From the NCBI GenBank assembly GCA_947685225.1, contig CANTUV010000015.1, forward strand, positions 9,920,001 through 9,984,000: a stretch of DNA of 64,000 nucleotides. The letters run 5' to 3'. Of this stretch, positions 32,684-45,062 are shown one piece after another (position 1 is the stretch's first letter; each line of letters begins with the position of its first letter). Under the pieces are notes generated by a model, which saw only the letters and a program-made list of their open reading frames with translations, made no database searches and was not told the origin of the DNA. The position numbers and the translations under genes were made by a program. The stretch is from Garcia nutans. Its lineage: Eukaryota; Streptophyta; Magnoliopsida; Malpighiales; Euphorbiaceae.

Positions 32684-35600
32684 TCAAATCTGAAACAGTT
32701 GAGGATATTGATCTTGCATTGCTTGCTCGTTTTCCCATGTTGCCTCTTCTCTACCATGATTCTTCCATAGAACCTTCACCAATGGCACTTTCTTACTTCT
32801 CAACTCTTTCACTTCATGTGCCAAAATAGCAACTGGTTCTTCTTCAAATGTCAGATCCGAACTCACTTCAATGGATTCAACTGGCAAGATATGTGATGGA
32901 TCCGATCTATATCTTCGCAACATAGAAACATGGAATACATTATGGATTCTATCCAATTCAGGCGGCAAAGTAAGACGATAAGCAACTGGCCCAATTCTTT
33001 CCAAAACTTCATATGGTCCAATGAAACGAGGACTCAGCTTCCCTTTTCAACCAAATCTCAGAATCTTTTTCCAAGGAGATACTTTAAGAAATACTTTATC
33101 TCCCACATTATACTCTATGTCTCTCCTTTTTAGATCTGAATAAGATTTCTGACGGTCTGAAGCTGCTTTCAATCTATTTCGAATCATCTTCACTTTTTCT
33201 TCAGTCTCTCTAACCAAATCAGGACCAATTAACTTACCTTCACCAGTTTCATTCCAGCATAGAGGCATTCTACACCGCCTACCATACAATGCCTCAAATG
33301 GTGCCATTCCAATACTGGATTGATGACTGTTGTTGTAAGCAAATTCCACAAGTGGTAAAAAATCTGTCCCAACTTTCAGAAAAATCAATGACACATCTTC
33401 TTAACATATCCTCAATAATCTGTATCACCCTCTCTGACTGCCCATCGGTTTATGGATGAAAAGCAGTGCTAAAATGCAATCGAGAACCCAAAGCACTCTG
33501 CAAACTCTTCCAAAACTTTGAAGTAAACCGGGGATCTCGATCCGACACTAAAGAAATTGGGACTCCATGCAACTTCACAATCTTATGGATATACAGCTCG
33601 GCCAACTTCTCAAGAGAATAATGCATCCAAACCGGAAGAAAGTGAGCTGTCTTTGTCAACCTATCAACAATCACCCAAATAGCATTATGTTTCCTCTGAG
33701 TCAATGGTAAACCCGATACGAAATCCATTGTTACTCTATCCCATTTCCATTCAGGCACTGATAAAGGTTGAAGCAACCCTGTTGGAACTTGATGTTCAGC
33801 TTTTACCCTTTGACAAGTGAGACATTTGGACACAAATTTCGCTATGTCTCTCTTCATACCAGACCACCAGTAGTGTTGTTTCAAATCATGGTACATCTTC
33901 GTATTGCCTGGATGCATAGCAAAAACTGACTGGTGTGCTTCTTCTAAAATAATCCTTCTCAAATTAGCATCATCCGGTACACATAATCTATCCTTAAACC
34001 AAAGACTACCATCACCTCTCACAAGAAAATCTCGGCTCTCTCCTTTTTGACAATCTGAAATGATCTTTTGGATTTTCTCATCAGCCATCTGAGCCTCTTT
34101 AATCTGATCTAACAATACTGGCCTCAATTGCAATTGCGCCAACAATGCACCATCATCACAAGATACAAATCTAGCATCCAACGCTCTCAACTCAACAAGC
34201 AATGAGAGAGAATAGACAGTCAACCCTACCAAAGACTTCCGACTCAAGGCATCAGCCATAACATTTGCCTTACCAGGATGATAATCAATTAAGCAATCAT
34301 AATCTTTAATTAATTCCAACCATCGCCTTTGTTAAAGATTAAGCTCTCTCTGAACCCCCAAATACTTCAAACTCTTATGATCAGTGTATATGAAACATTT
34401 CTCTCCAAACAAGTAGTGTCGCCAAATCTTCAAAGCAAACACTATGGCTGCTAACTCCAAATCATGCGTCGGATAGTTAAGCTCATGCGGCTTCAACTGT
34501 CGAGAAGCATAAGCTATAACTTTACCCTCTTGCATCAAAACACAACCCAAACCACTATGTGAAGCATCACTGTAGATCACATATGGTTTATCTTCCACAG
34601 GTAAAGTAAGAACAGGTGCTTGAGTTAACATCTCTTTCAACTGCTCAAAACTAGCCTGACACTGCTCTGTCCACACGAATCTCACTCCCTTTCGAAGTAA
34701 TCTGGTGAGTGGAGTAGCTATTAAAGAAAAACCTTTCACAAAGCGTCGATAATAGCCTGCCAAACCCAGAAAACTTCTAACTTCAGTCACAGACTTCGGT
34801 GGACTCCAATTCAAAATAGCTTCAACTTTACTCGGATCAACTTTAATACCTTCTGCTGAGATTATATGACCGAGAAAAGTCACTTGATCAAGCCAAAATT
34901 CACACTTCGACAGCTTAGCATATAATTGCTTCTCTCTCAAAATCTGCAGCACAATCCGCAGATGCTTGTCATGCTCCTCTTCATTACGGGAATACACCAA
35001 AATATCATCAATAAAAACTACCACAAACTGATCCAGATAGGGCCTAAACACCCTATTCATCAAATCCATGAAAGCTGCAGGTGCATTCGTCAACCCAAAA
35101 GGCATTACTAAAAACTCATAATGCCCATACCTGGTGCGGAAAGCTGTCTTAGAAACATCTTCAGCTTTGACCCTCAACTGATGGTACCCTGATCTCAAAT
35201 CAATTTTAGAAAACACTGCTGCTCCCTTCAGTTGATCAAAGAGATCATCAATTCTAGGCAAAGGATATTTATTTTTTATCGTCACTTTATTCAATTGCCT
35301 ATAATCGATACACAATCTCATGGTACCATCCTTCTTCTTCACAAACAACACAGGAGTTCCCCACGGAGACACACTGGGGTGAATAAATCCTTTATCCAAC
35401 AACTCCTGTAACTGCACCTTCAACTCTCTCAATTCAGCAGGTGCCATACGATAAGGAGTGATAGAGATGGGAGTGGTACCAGGCAACAATTCGATACCAA
35501 ACTCAACCTCTCTCTCAGGGGGCAACCCTGGCAACTCCTCTGGAAACACGTCTGGAAAATCTGCAACTGTGGTTAAATCATCAAGTTGAGAACCCCTTAC

Positions 35601-37325
35601 TTTAGTATCCATGACATGAGCAAGGTAAGCGTCACACCTTTTTCTAATCAATCTTCTAGCTGTAACAGCTGTAACTAACAAGGATGCAAGCTGTCTCTGC
35701 TCACTAGAGACCAATACAATTTCACCATCATTAGTTCTCAAAGTGACACATTTCTTTTAACAATCTACCACAGCTCCATGTCTAGACAACCAGTCCATAC
35801 CCAAAATCAAATCATACTCTTTAAAAGGCATTTCAATCAAATCTTCACGAAACTCCTCACCTTGTACAATAACTGTGCTATCTCGGTGCACCTTGCTAAC
35901 AATCACACTATGCCCTAAGGGATTTGTTACCAACACATCAAATCCGAGGGACTCACCATGCAATTCAGACATAGGCAAAACAGATGCACTAATATATGAA
36001 TGAGTAGAGCCTGGATCAATTAAAGCAAGAACTGAAATGCCAAATAAAGAGAAAGTACCAGCAATAACTGCAGAAGCATCAAGTTGTCTTTGCATCACAT
36101 AAACTCATTGAGAAGGCCCAGCCTCATCTGGCCTAGTATCTCTGGATGAAAATCCTCTCTGACTTTACCCAGGTCTACCCCCTCTGCTAAAACTTCTGCC
36201 CCCTCGACCACCTCTAACACTAGGTCTAGAAACTGCAGAATCTGCTGGCCTCTGCTCCTGCATCTCTGGACACTCTCTAATAAAATGATCAGGAGATCCA
36301 CATCTGAAGCATACAGCTGGTCCACTATTCTTCCAACAAGCACCCCTATGTGTTCCACCACACTGAGCACACACAGGTAGAGTGGATCTCTGAACTACCG
36401 GAGTAGGAGCACTCGCTACTGAAGCTGTAGGTCTTGATCTCTGTCTCTGAAACTAAACCGACCTACCAGCCTGTCTTTGATTCCGACTAATTCTGGGAAC
36501 AAAACTTTCCCTACCTCTCTTCACAGAAGAAGACCCTGCCTCAAACTGGGGTCTCCTAACCCTGATCTCCTCTTCAGAAACAGCTGCTGCAATATTCTGA
36601 GCTCTTTCCACACTCCTAGCTGCTGCAACCAGTTGGGAAAAATCTTGGTATCATGAACCAGCCACAAGACACATAATTGAGGGTCTCAATCCCTCCTCAA
36701 ACCTTCTACACCTGTCAATCTCGTCAGAAATAATTCCCCCGGCGTAGTGGCTTAACCGGATAAATTCTAACTCATATTCTGTCACAGACCGGTGATCTTG
36801 CCTCAAGGTCAGAAACTCCATCTTCTTCACATCTTTATACTCCCTCGGAGTATATTTCAACTCAAATTCCCGTAGAAAATCACTGTAGGACAATGTTGGT
36901 GGATCATCCATAGCATGGGGCACTGTCTTCCACCAATTATACGCATCCTTCTGTAGCAATGATCTAGCATAATCAAATTTTTCTTCTGGAGTGGCTTGCA
37001 ACTGAATGAAGATTCTTTGCACCTTATCTAGCCACTGCTCAGCTATCGCTGGATCAATGGTACCCAGAAAATCTTCTGCTCCATACTTTCTTAATTTGTC
37101 GTAATATCTCACTGGTACCATTGGCTTTGGTGGTGGTGGCTGCTGTATTGGGGCTTGTCTAAACAAATCTATCACATGTCTAAGCCAACCTGGCGGAGCC
37201 TCCTCACCAGCTGGTCTCCCTGACACAGAAACAGGGGCCTCTCCAGTTCTATCCACTCTAGCTCCATCATCAAGAGCTACGCTCTCAGCACTACTCTCAA
37301 CAGATTGACGGGAATGAGGATCCAT
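32684..37325 (-). pseudogene. gag-pol of element C, eight stops and a frameshift
   Basis: Collinear with the B polyprotein from MDPHS to YPQLF. Stops lie at 36651, 36453, 36165, 36105, 35757, 34332, 33450 and 33047, and the frame shifts between 33450 and 33394 within integrase. Most stops look like CGA to TGA or CAG to TAG, as expected from cytosine deamination in methylated DNA. The zinc knuckle (CFRCGSPDHFIREC), protease (LIDPGSTHSY), RT FIDD, RNase H and integrase blocks are otherwise recognisable. The C-terminal chromodomain is readable. Not able to make a polyprotein. Confidence 0.9.
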
Positions 37326-37363
37326 TATAACCTATATCTGCACACACAGCATAACACACTTCA

Positions 37364-37385
37364 TTAAAGATCAGAGACTGCCAAT
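37364..37385 (-). promoter_or_regulatory. leader arm of U5-leader pairing, element C
   Basis: TTAAAGATCAGAG-ac-TGCCAAT on the plus strand, complementary to LTR C2 sequence at 37762-37790. Same placement upstream of gag as in B and E. Confidence 0.6.
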
Positions 37386-37451
37386 ACCAAACATGTATTT
37401 TTTTCAAAAACCAACCTTTTAAAATCAAAATATTCTTTTTCTTACACTTGA

Positions 37452-37488
37452 CCTAGGTTGAGAATCTCAAGCCTAGGCTCTGATACCA
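37452..37488 (-). other. PBS and adjacent hairpin of element C
   Basis: PBS complement GCTCTGATACCA at 37477-37488; hairpin 37452-37477 with one substitution near the loop relative to B. Confidence 0.82.
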
Positions 37489-37495
37489 AAATAAT

Positions 37496-39972
37496 TGTAA
37501 CACCCCTATATCCGTATACGTACAGAACATGCTTATACGATCGTAATATACGTATACTGAATATAGAAATACCACACTTTACAAATACACAAATGACATT
37601 TAAAATAAAATGAAAATTAAAGAAATAACAAATGTTTAAGTGAAAATCATAAGACGCATTAGATAAAAACGTTTGTTTAATACGCAACGGAAGTTATATC
37701 CAAAATTTACAAATACAAATACATTAAACATCAAAAATTACAAAATATGAAATATATACATGATTGGCAGCTTGACTCTCTGATCTTTAAGCTTTAATCC
37801 AACTTTTCCCAACAAAACAAACTCAACTAGGTCTAGAGGAATCCTCCATCTCAACTCTATCACCTTTATCACCTGCGCGATAAACCACAATCGCGCTGAG
37901 CCAACAACTCAGTAGTACAAACCATAATGCTATTATGCTTTATCAACAATAATGATATACATTCAAACAATAAAGATCATACTCAATATATAATATTTCA
38001 TGAATATTACATTGTATCATTTAAGTAATACCAACATTCCATTACATTATCTCATAACATTATCACATCATTCATGACATCCATATAACATAGACACCTA
38101 TGGGCCCAACAAGTATTTAATACGATATTCAGAATTCAGAGTTACTGTTTTGGTTCATAATCACAATAATCAAGCCCGTAGGCAACATATATATATATCT
38201 CTATCCATGGATAGTGTAACAGACCCAGTCTCTTAGACCATCAACTCAACAAATTGAGGAGATCCTCAACCCGGCAAGACTGTTACCTGTAACAGACCCA
38301 GTCTCTTGGACCATCAACCCGACTAAATCGAGGAGATCCTCAACCCAGCAAAACTGTTACCAATCATATATCTCATAATCACAATTCTCATAGTGTAACA
38401 GACCCAGTCTCTTGGACCTCAATTCAACTCAAATTGAAGAGATCCTCAACCCGGCAAGACTGTTACCTTTCATTTTATAGGCATGCCTCCAAACCCAGAA
38501 CTCTGAAACTGAATAACATATTAAACATACAATTATTTCATTAATCTCTTTATCATTCTCTTTCTCAATTTGTATTTCATAATCAAATAGGCAATCATGC
38601 CTCCACAATTTCATTTGTATAACCATAGCCACTCACAATGGCTTCTCATCACATTTGAATCATCATGTCTCAATTCACAATATAATACTTCATCTTTCAC
38701 ATATCCATAATCAATTACATTGAACATAATTATATATGCATACATGCCTCAATTATCTCATTTCACATTATACATATAGTACATTTCACAAGATTCACAA
38801 TGTGCAAAACATAACATTATTCATATATATTAACAATGCCATATTAAATGAATGTATGCAACAATGCAAGGTTTGTACTTACTTCAAAAGCAATCCACAC
38901 AACTCTAAACACTTTCTCTTTCCAAAAGTCCTTCACCAAATGAATTAAGGCAATTCACTTTCTTCACAACCTAAACCAAAACAATGATGAACCACATCAA
39001 TTCCAATACAATTTATCACTTGTTATCCTCATACAAGACCCATAGATCACCATTACAAACTAACCACTCAACCTCATAGCCCACGGTCGTGGTCACCCAA
39101 GACCCCCACGGGCGTGGGTTAAGAATTGCTTCTGCCCAAAAATTGTCCAACACCCCACGGCCATGGCATCAAAGGGCCACGGGTGTGGCATCCAAGATGC
39201 TACTGCCTCCCACCAAAACATGTATTCCAAGCTTCTAATTCCATCAAACCCAAAAATCATGAAGACTAACACAAATAATAAACCAAACTTAACATTGACA
39301 ACCCTTACCAACTCAAAACCCTAATACAACTTCAACACAAACACTTTCAAAACCAATATCAACTTAACTTACTTCCTTCAAACCAAAACCAACACCATAA
39401 CTAATAAAATCAAACATACTTCAACATACTACAACCAACACACCCCTATTTTCAAACATTTACCATCAAACTTTTACACAACTTCAATTAACAAAAGAAA
39501 TCAAGAAAGAGAACTTACCAAAACAATGAAACTTCTTGGACTTTCACTTAATCACTTGAAAACCCCTTCAATTTTGAGCTTGAACATCAAAACAAATCTT
39601 GCTCTCTCTTGCTTTGGGGTGGCCGGCCATCAATGAAGAAAAGAAAGAAGAAGAAATAAAGAAAAGTCAACTTCCTCTTCTCTTTAAATCTCCACCAAGC
39701 AATTAAAATGACAATTACTAAAATACCCTCTTTTATAAATTCTAACTCCTTTATATTCACTTGCCCTTTTTAGTAATTTCACAATTCACAAATTAAAATA
39801 TCTTCTTCCCTTGACCCACCATTTTGACCAACTTATATGTTATATATATAACCATATATACAACATATACATTCCCTCTAAACAATCTTTTCCTTTCCAA
39901 TAACACATATACATTCAATTCCAATTAAAACAATAGTATTAAAACTTCTAAGGTATACATTGGGATATTACA
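37496..39972 (-). repeat. element C 5' LTR (C2)
   Basis: 2477 bp. About 126 bp longer than C1, mainly because it has three rather than two GTAACAG...CTGTTAC hairpins (38216-38286, 38289-38360, 38395-38466). Double hairpin 37875-37912, array 39079-39206, promoter block 39682-39696. The sequence from about 38420 to the end is nearly identical to C1, while the first 900 bp are more diverged. Confidence 0.86.
38216..38466 (-). repeat. triplicated GTAACAG hairpin module
   Basis: Three tandem or near-tandem units each bounded by GTAACAG and CTGTTAC with inner GATCC/GGATC-type complementarity. The first two are only 2 bp apart. C1 has two units and E one. Confidence 0.7.
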
Positions 39973-40992
39973 GTTGCAGGGAGCTTGCATATTGTGGATC
40001 GAGACACACGGTGGATCTCTGTTGGGTTATTGAGTTGTGTGACCCTCGTATCAATGTTTGCTTCTCCATTGTTTATAATTGTAAGTTATTGAAAGCATGC
40101 TTTTGCTATATCCTTTTGATGCACTATTCCCTAAATTACATAATTTCTAATGATTTGTCATTTATTTTAATATGTACTTTCAGAATTTGGTGATCCAAAC
40201 AAAGAGTGTTGAGTTTATGCTATTTTATCTGTCTCTTTCAACTTTCTTGATAAGCACCTCTTTCTTGCTGCACGGAATCTTGAATTTTGATGCCTTTGTA
40301 TATGTAAGCTTCCTCTATAATAATTGCTTGCCACCCTTTTCTTACATTCATTACATCATTTAGTCTGCTGATTGGAATGCAGTTATAGGTATATTTTTGT
40401 GTGCCTTGAATTTTTGGATGGATAAACTTCAGCTTGAACTAATATTTTTTCGATAGCAACCTGACTTGGAAATTCTTCATGAGCATTCTGGTGGTAGCAG
40501 AGGGAGCATCAACCCAATTCTGAATAGGAGTTGTGGTGTTTAAAATATATGTAATTTTTCATGAGATACTTATTTCTATGATCTATGATGTTGGGTATAC
40601 TGTAGTTATGGTACCGAGAAATTATCTTTTCTAATGATTTTATTGGTGATTTTCTGCTCTCTTTCACCCATAGCCAGGCTAAATGTTGAACTTCATTCTG
40701 ATTTTTATTTTTTAAATTTTTCTCGCCTGGAATGTCAAACAAATTCTAGTTCTATTAGGTGGTGCACTATGCACTTATTTATGTGTTTGTGCCTCTAAAT
40801 ACCATTTTGTGTTGCATATATGCATATTATATTTATACGGACCCACAAGCAAATATGATTTTCTTGTTTGGAATTTAGGTCCCGAATGGGATAGGAAGTA
40901 TTTTGGGAATCACGCAGCTGACATTATACTGTTACTATAAAAGGAAATCCTTAGAAGACTCCAGAGAATGCATGATAGAGTCATGTGCATAA
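39973..40992 (+). pseudogene. SWEET2: 3' exons of a SWEET-type sugar transporter gene, 5' part cut off by element C
   Basis: Three exon pieces: 39973-40080 (partial, ending in MFASPLFII before GTAAGT), 40184-40303 (120 nt, in frame, with TKSVEFMLFYLSLSTF, after TTTCAG), and 40879-40992 (VPNGIGSILGITQLTLYCYY and a short hydrophilic tail, stop TAA). These are the last MtN3/saliva (SWEET) domain: the end of TM5, TM6 and TM7, plus the cytosolic tail. A 120-nt sixth-helix exon is typical of plant SWEET genes. SWEETs are bidirectional sugar uniporters; the wording fits clade I, SWEET2-like, best, but the assignment within the family is from memory. The upstream coding sequence is missing: the C LTR directly abuts in-frame exon codons. 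The usually conserved Pro of FMPF is Leu here (a CCA to CTA change would do it), a sign of decay. Confidence 0.8.
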
Positions 40993-41247
40993 ATAGGTAG
41001 ACTGGCAAAAGGAGGTAATGCACAAATGTGGCCTTAATTCAATTGTTCTGTTCTTCTGAAATTGCATTGTGTGAGAACTTTATACACATTCTGCGATGGT
41101 GCAAGCTTCATAAATGCATGGACTATCATGGCATTCGGTTCATCTTGCTCCAAGGATAGCACTTACTTGATCTTTGTTGTGTATTTGATATTAAATTGAT
41201 TTGTCATAAAAAATTCTAATAAATACTACCCTTGTACTGCAAACAAT
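40993..41247. other. 3' flank of the SWEET remnant
   Basis: AT-rich host sequence that may include the former 3' UTR. No further frame recognised. Confidence 0.4.
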
Positions 41248-41440
41248 TTAATCCCAAGTCAATGGGGGGTCGGTTATATGGATTCTTCTTTTCCACTCAG
41301 TACGATTTAGGGTTATCTCTTCTGATAGATGTAATATCATAAGATCATTTTGGACCACCTTTGACCAAGTCAGTTTAGGCCTATCATTGTCTCTCTTAGC
41401 TTTATCTACTCTAATTGTTTCTGTTTTTCTAGCCAGCGCA
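41248..41440 (-). mobile_element. fragment of a LINE (RTE-like) C-terminus
   Basis: Minus-strand frame 41412-41248 reads KRDNDRPKLTWSKVV, then LSEEITLNRTEWKRRIHI and a stop soon after. This matches the C-terminal signature of plant non-LTR elements of RTE type (RGRPxxTW...DR..W...I). It lies in the SWEET 3' flank and has no partner domains, so it is a dead 5'-truncated insertion. A processed fragment of a related endonuclease-RT gene is the alternative. Confidence 0.6.
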
Positions 41441-41467
41441 TTGCTAGGTATTCGTTTTAATATGGAA

Positions 41468-41524
<57 letters not shown>

Positions 41525-42465
41525 TTATGGGTGGTGGTGCATGGCCGTTCTTGAAAATGAAGCATATATGAATATAATGAGATTGGTTGGATTTGATTTT
41601 TGCCAATATACAGTTCCTTAGACTTCTATGTTCGACTTTATTTACATGTTTGTGAAATGCAAGAAACACATTGAAAACCAAAACATACAGTTTGAGATGA
41701 AAATATTTTACTGGATGCAGCTGATTTAGAATTTGTAGACTGCAGATATCAATGGAGGCAGGAGAGGCAACTTCCATACTGATTGGCCTCCCAATTATCC
41801 ATCTCCATCGATGCTTCTTGTTACCTTCTTCCATTTAGCATTTTCCCAATATCGATGTTATTGCCAGGGAAAAAATTATTATGGCAGGCAAATACATGTT
41901 TTATTGTTTCTACCATCTTCCGCACACAGGCCATAGTATGGATGCCACCCTTCACTTTTTGGCTAGAATCTCACCTTATTGTAGTAAAACTGGGAAGATA
42001 TTGATGTATGAGAAGCTTGTAAAATGATATCTTGTGACATGCGTGAGTTGTAAATTTAGAGCATCAAATATATTTTTATTGGTTTTTTAGGAGATAAATC
42101 AAAATTAAGAGAAATATATAAAATAGGTGACATTCAATATAGTAAATTTTTTTCCTGAGCAAATAATTAGGGAATTTTTGTAGCCCGCCCGTGCGCAAAT
42201 AAATAAATAAAATATACTTTTCTATGAAAATAATAGAATTGGACATTTAGAGTTGCCTTTGTAATTAATATCTATTACTAAATAATGTTGAAGTTGGATT
42301 TGCCAAATGATGATGCAACTTGAAGTGAGATCAAGCAAACAATCATATATTAACATTCGCGTTGGCCATTGGGTTTCTTATTTAGAATAAAAATAGAAAA
42401 AAATATGTTCTTCAGTAGAAATCCCAGTCTCTTTACTCGCCCAAAAAAGAAATCCATATATCAAG
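41441..42465. other. intergenic host DNA, nothing recognised
   Basis: No supported frame, repeat or terminal structure. Several frames of 70-120 codons exist but lack family features. The segment separates the SWEET remnant from the convergent minus-strand gene. Confidence 0.4.
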
Positions 42466-43615
42466 TTACAGCAAATCCTTCAGAGTAGCTCTGAGAACAG
42501 CTGCTGGCTTTTCCTACACAAACACAAGAACGAATACATTAAAAATAATGATATGTGAAATATGTACCATAAACTTAATAATAAGTATGTTTATATATAA
42601 AAAATAATTGATATACATATATATACCAAAAAAAAATCGATCATGTTTACAGAAAAAAAATATTCCAGTTAAGTTTAGAGTATTATATTAAATCGTTAAG
42701 AAATTTTTTATTATTTGATATGATAAATAAATAAATTATTATAATAAATCTTAACTCTTTTCATATAAATTTGTAATCAAATATATTAATTGAATATATA
42801 TTATCCGAATGATATTAGTTTCATTTGAAAATGAGCATGGATAATGAAATCCAATCGAATTTAAAATAGATGAAAAAAATAAAAAAATATATAAATATTA
42901 ACAAGAAGCATTAATGTATAAGTAAACACCAAAAAGAAGTTGAGGAACAAAAAGCATCCATATTTTAAAAAAGCAGAAACACAAAACGCAAATATATATG
43001 TATAAAATAAAATACAAAAAATTTAGATAACAAGAATTGCATAAATTTATAATAATGATAAATTATCATTTTTCTATTAAAGTTAATAAAAATGAATAAA
43101 AATATATAGAAACTAGTGACCTGCTGGATAATTTCCTGGCCCAAAGAAGCAGTTAAAGAATGATCAAGCGGGCGACCACTTTGATCATAAAGAATGAGTC
43201 CACTAAACCTGGGAAGCTCACATTTCTCGCCCATGAGAATCGGCCTCTGCCACACCGGTGTAACCGAGTTATGACTTTGCCACCCAGCGCTACTTGAACA
43301 CGAAAAAGATTTACGCTCTTCAAACCCAAGCAGTGGTGGTGGCCGCCGCCGTGATATCTCTTCCCACTTATTTGCTTCACTCCACCTCACTGATCCCATC
43401 AACAATCTCCTTATTCTGACCCAATTGCTAGATTTAACGGTGTCATTATCTGAACAAGCAGCAGCAGCAGAAGGGTTTTGCTTGGTTTGCGCTTTCCTCT
43501 TTAGCATCGTTGCAGTACATAACCCAATTAGAGCAAAAGCAGTGAATGCAAATAGAACGAGTGCTTGTTGGGTTGTTAGGTTCCATTTGTCTTCTAAATT
43601 CCACAAGGCTTCCAT
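42466..43615 (-). CDS. small plant membrane-anchored protein, two exons, function unknown
   Basis: Exon 1 is 43615-43121 (165 codons), ending ...GQEIIQQ at a splice donor (CAG|GTCACT). The intron is 42514-43120. Exon 2 is 42513-42466: after TTTGTGTAG it reads EKPAAVLRATLKDLL and stops. Both exons join in frame, giving 180 residues. Residues about 17-38 form one hydrophobic segment (ALVLFAFTAFALIGLCTA), followed by a basic, low-complexity linker, then a conserved-looking block with RPILMGEKCELPRFSGLILYD. The topology suggests a single-pass membrane protein with its bulk on one side. I recognise it as a plant-specific small-protein type but cannot name it. No signs of decay. It is the only intact host gene in the window; chance reading into the intron would give a longer, false C-terminus. 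Confidence 0.85.
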
Positions 43616-43689
43616 TTCTAAGATTTTCGATGTCTACAGATCCAGGTTACTGATTAGTTGGAATTGTGCAATGTTTAGATATATTAATA

Positions 43690-43706
43690 ATTAGTTTATA
43701 TATAAG
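43690..43706 (-). promoter_or_regulatory. TATA box of the small membrane-protein gene
   Basis: Minus-strand CTTATATATAAACTAA, about 75-90 bp upstream of the ATG, a usual distance for a short 5' UTR. The box is partly palindromic, so strand is set by the gene. Confidence 0.5.
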
Positions 43707-44131
43707 CATGGTGAGGTTCATGTGGGATTCACCGTCGGCTGGGGGTTGTTGCTCTTCCCTGTACGGAGGGGGCTTAATTTCTCAATTTCTTGTGTTATAG
43801 CCGTTGTGAGTATCTCACCGATTCAAATAGCTAATAATAAAGGCATTTCACGAGAAATATCAAGTCGCCATAAATTGTGCTACGAATGAATGATAAAAAT
43901 AACAATGACAATTCAATATTGAAGCATTTTCGTATCCATATACTTACAAAAGTAAAGCTTAGAGTTAGAGAAACCCTGTCATCATTTAGTGGATAGTTCT
44001 ATATATCTCTAAATATTTTTATTTTTGCCTATGAAGTGACAGAAATTATATCTTAATTTTGACTAAAAAATAAAATTGAACAATTGATAATTATTATAAA
44101 TTAAATAAAAAGTTTTATTAAATGCAATATT
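43707..44131. other. upstream region of the small gene
   Basis: Presumed promoter and flank. No frame or repeat recognised. Confidence 0.35.
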
Positions 44132-44644
44132 GTAACTGATAGTTTTGGTTTCGCCCATGATGAATGGATAAAATTCATGAGCCCAACTTGATTAAATATT
44201 AATTATATAATATTTATTATTATATATGAATAATATTTAATATTTAAATAAGAAAATTTTGGATAGAATGAATATTCAATGCTAATTTGATTTTAATTAG
44301 GAATTCAAGCTGCTATATTTAAAAAGATATAGTGATAAATTAAGAGGGATTAATTTAATCTAAAAAATCTGCAAGGAAATATACGTTATTTTTTCTGAGA
44401 TTTTTTTTTCTATTTCTTCTTCAACTCTCAAACCCTAATTTCCACCGTGTGAGAGATAACTTGAGGCAAAAACTATGGAGATAGTTAGCTTTTAGACTGT
44501 GGAAGCAAAAATTTTTCCTTTATGGTGATTGTCCTTTAAGACTAATAGTATAAGCACAAGGTTAATCTTCTATGGACATCGTCAGAGGTAAAATTCGAAT
44601 CTCAACTTATATGGATTTAATTTTTCTAACATTGATATCAGAGC
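44132..44644 (+). mobile_element. relic of a Ty1/copia LTR with PBS
   Basis: Ends ...TTTTTCTAACA at 44631, followed by TTGATATCAGAGCC, one mismatch from the PBS TGGTATCAGAGC. The left part (TGTAACTGATAG, then AAATTCATGAGCCCAACTTG) resembles short copia LTRs. No gag follows in recognisable form. The left boundary is a guess. Confidence 0.4.
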
Positions 44645-45062
44645 CTTTGTTGTTTATGCTCCAGTTTTTTATGAATAATTAGGTTGATTTATTGTTTAAA
44701 AATAATTTTTGGTGAATTATTTATGAACTTTGGTAACCAACTCCTACTGGCATTTTTAGGCATGGAAAATACTGAATTATTGCTTCTGTATATGTGATTT
44801 TTATGATCTCATATGAAAGTAAGCATGTAGAGCTTCGATTTGGTATATTATTTATAAAATTCGGACTTAAATTGAGTAAGATATGACCTTCTAAAATTGG
44901 GTATTAGAATTTAAAATTTTAGAGTTTTTAAATTTTTTTGATGTTTTTCACTCTCCTTGATGGCTACTGTGTGTATCACTCTATATTATAGAGTGTCTTT
45001 TAACTGGATACCCAGAAAACCCTCCACCAAAAAAAAGCACGCCCAGCCGAATTGGCTAAAAA
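44645..45062. other. unclassified, probably including the left end of the Athila ORF relic
   Basis: The first part follows the copia PBS without coding sequence. The last 60 bases, read on the minus strand, continue the ORF-1 frame that is interrupted by solo LTR D. A perfect 9-bp palindrome CACTCTATA-T-TATAGAGTG lies at 44977-44995. Confidence 0.35.

Larger units (their letters stand above)
29732..39972 (-). mobile_element. element C: dead chromovirus in partial tandem
   Basis: Minus-strand order: LTR C2 (39972-37496), PBS, gag-pol (37325-32684), PPT, LTR C1 (32637-30287), a second PBS and leader, then 129 codons of gag until the junction with B. The middle LTR thus serves two units, the same geometry as the LARD array, but truncated. 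The right end, GGATATTACA, lies directly against SWEET exon sequence. Left target duplication cannot be checked. Confidence 0.83.

Noticed and set aside
41248..41834. Two overlapping minus-strand frames as a host gene
   Set aside because: Only the last 54 codons resemble a protein family, and that is a LINE tail. The rest shows no support.
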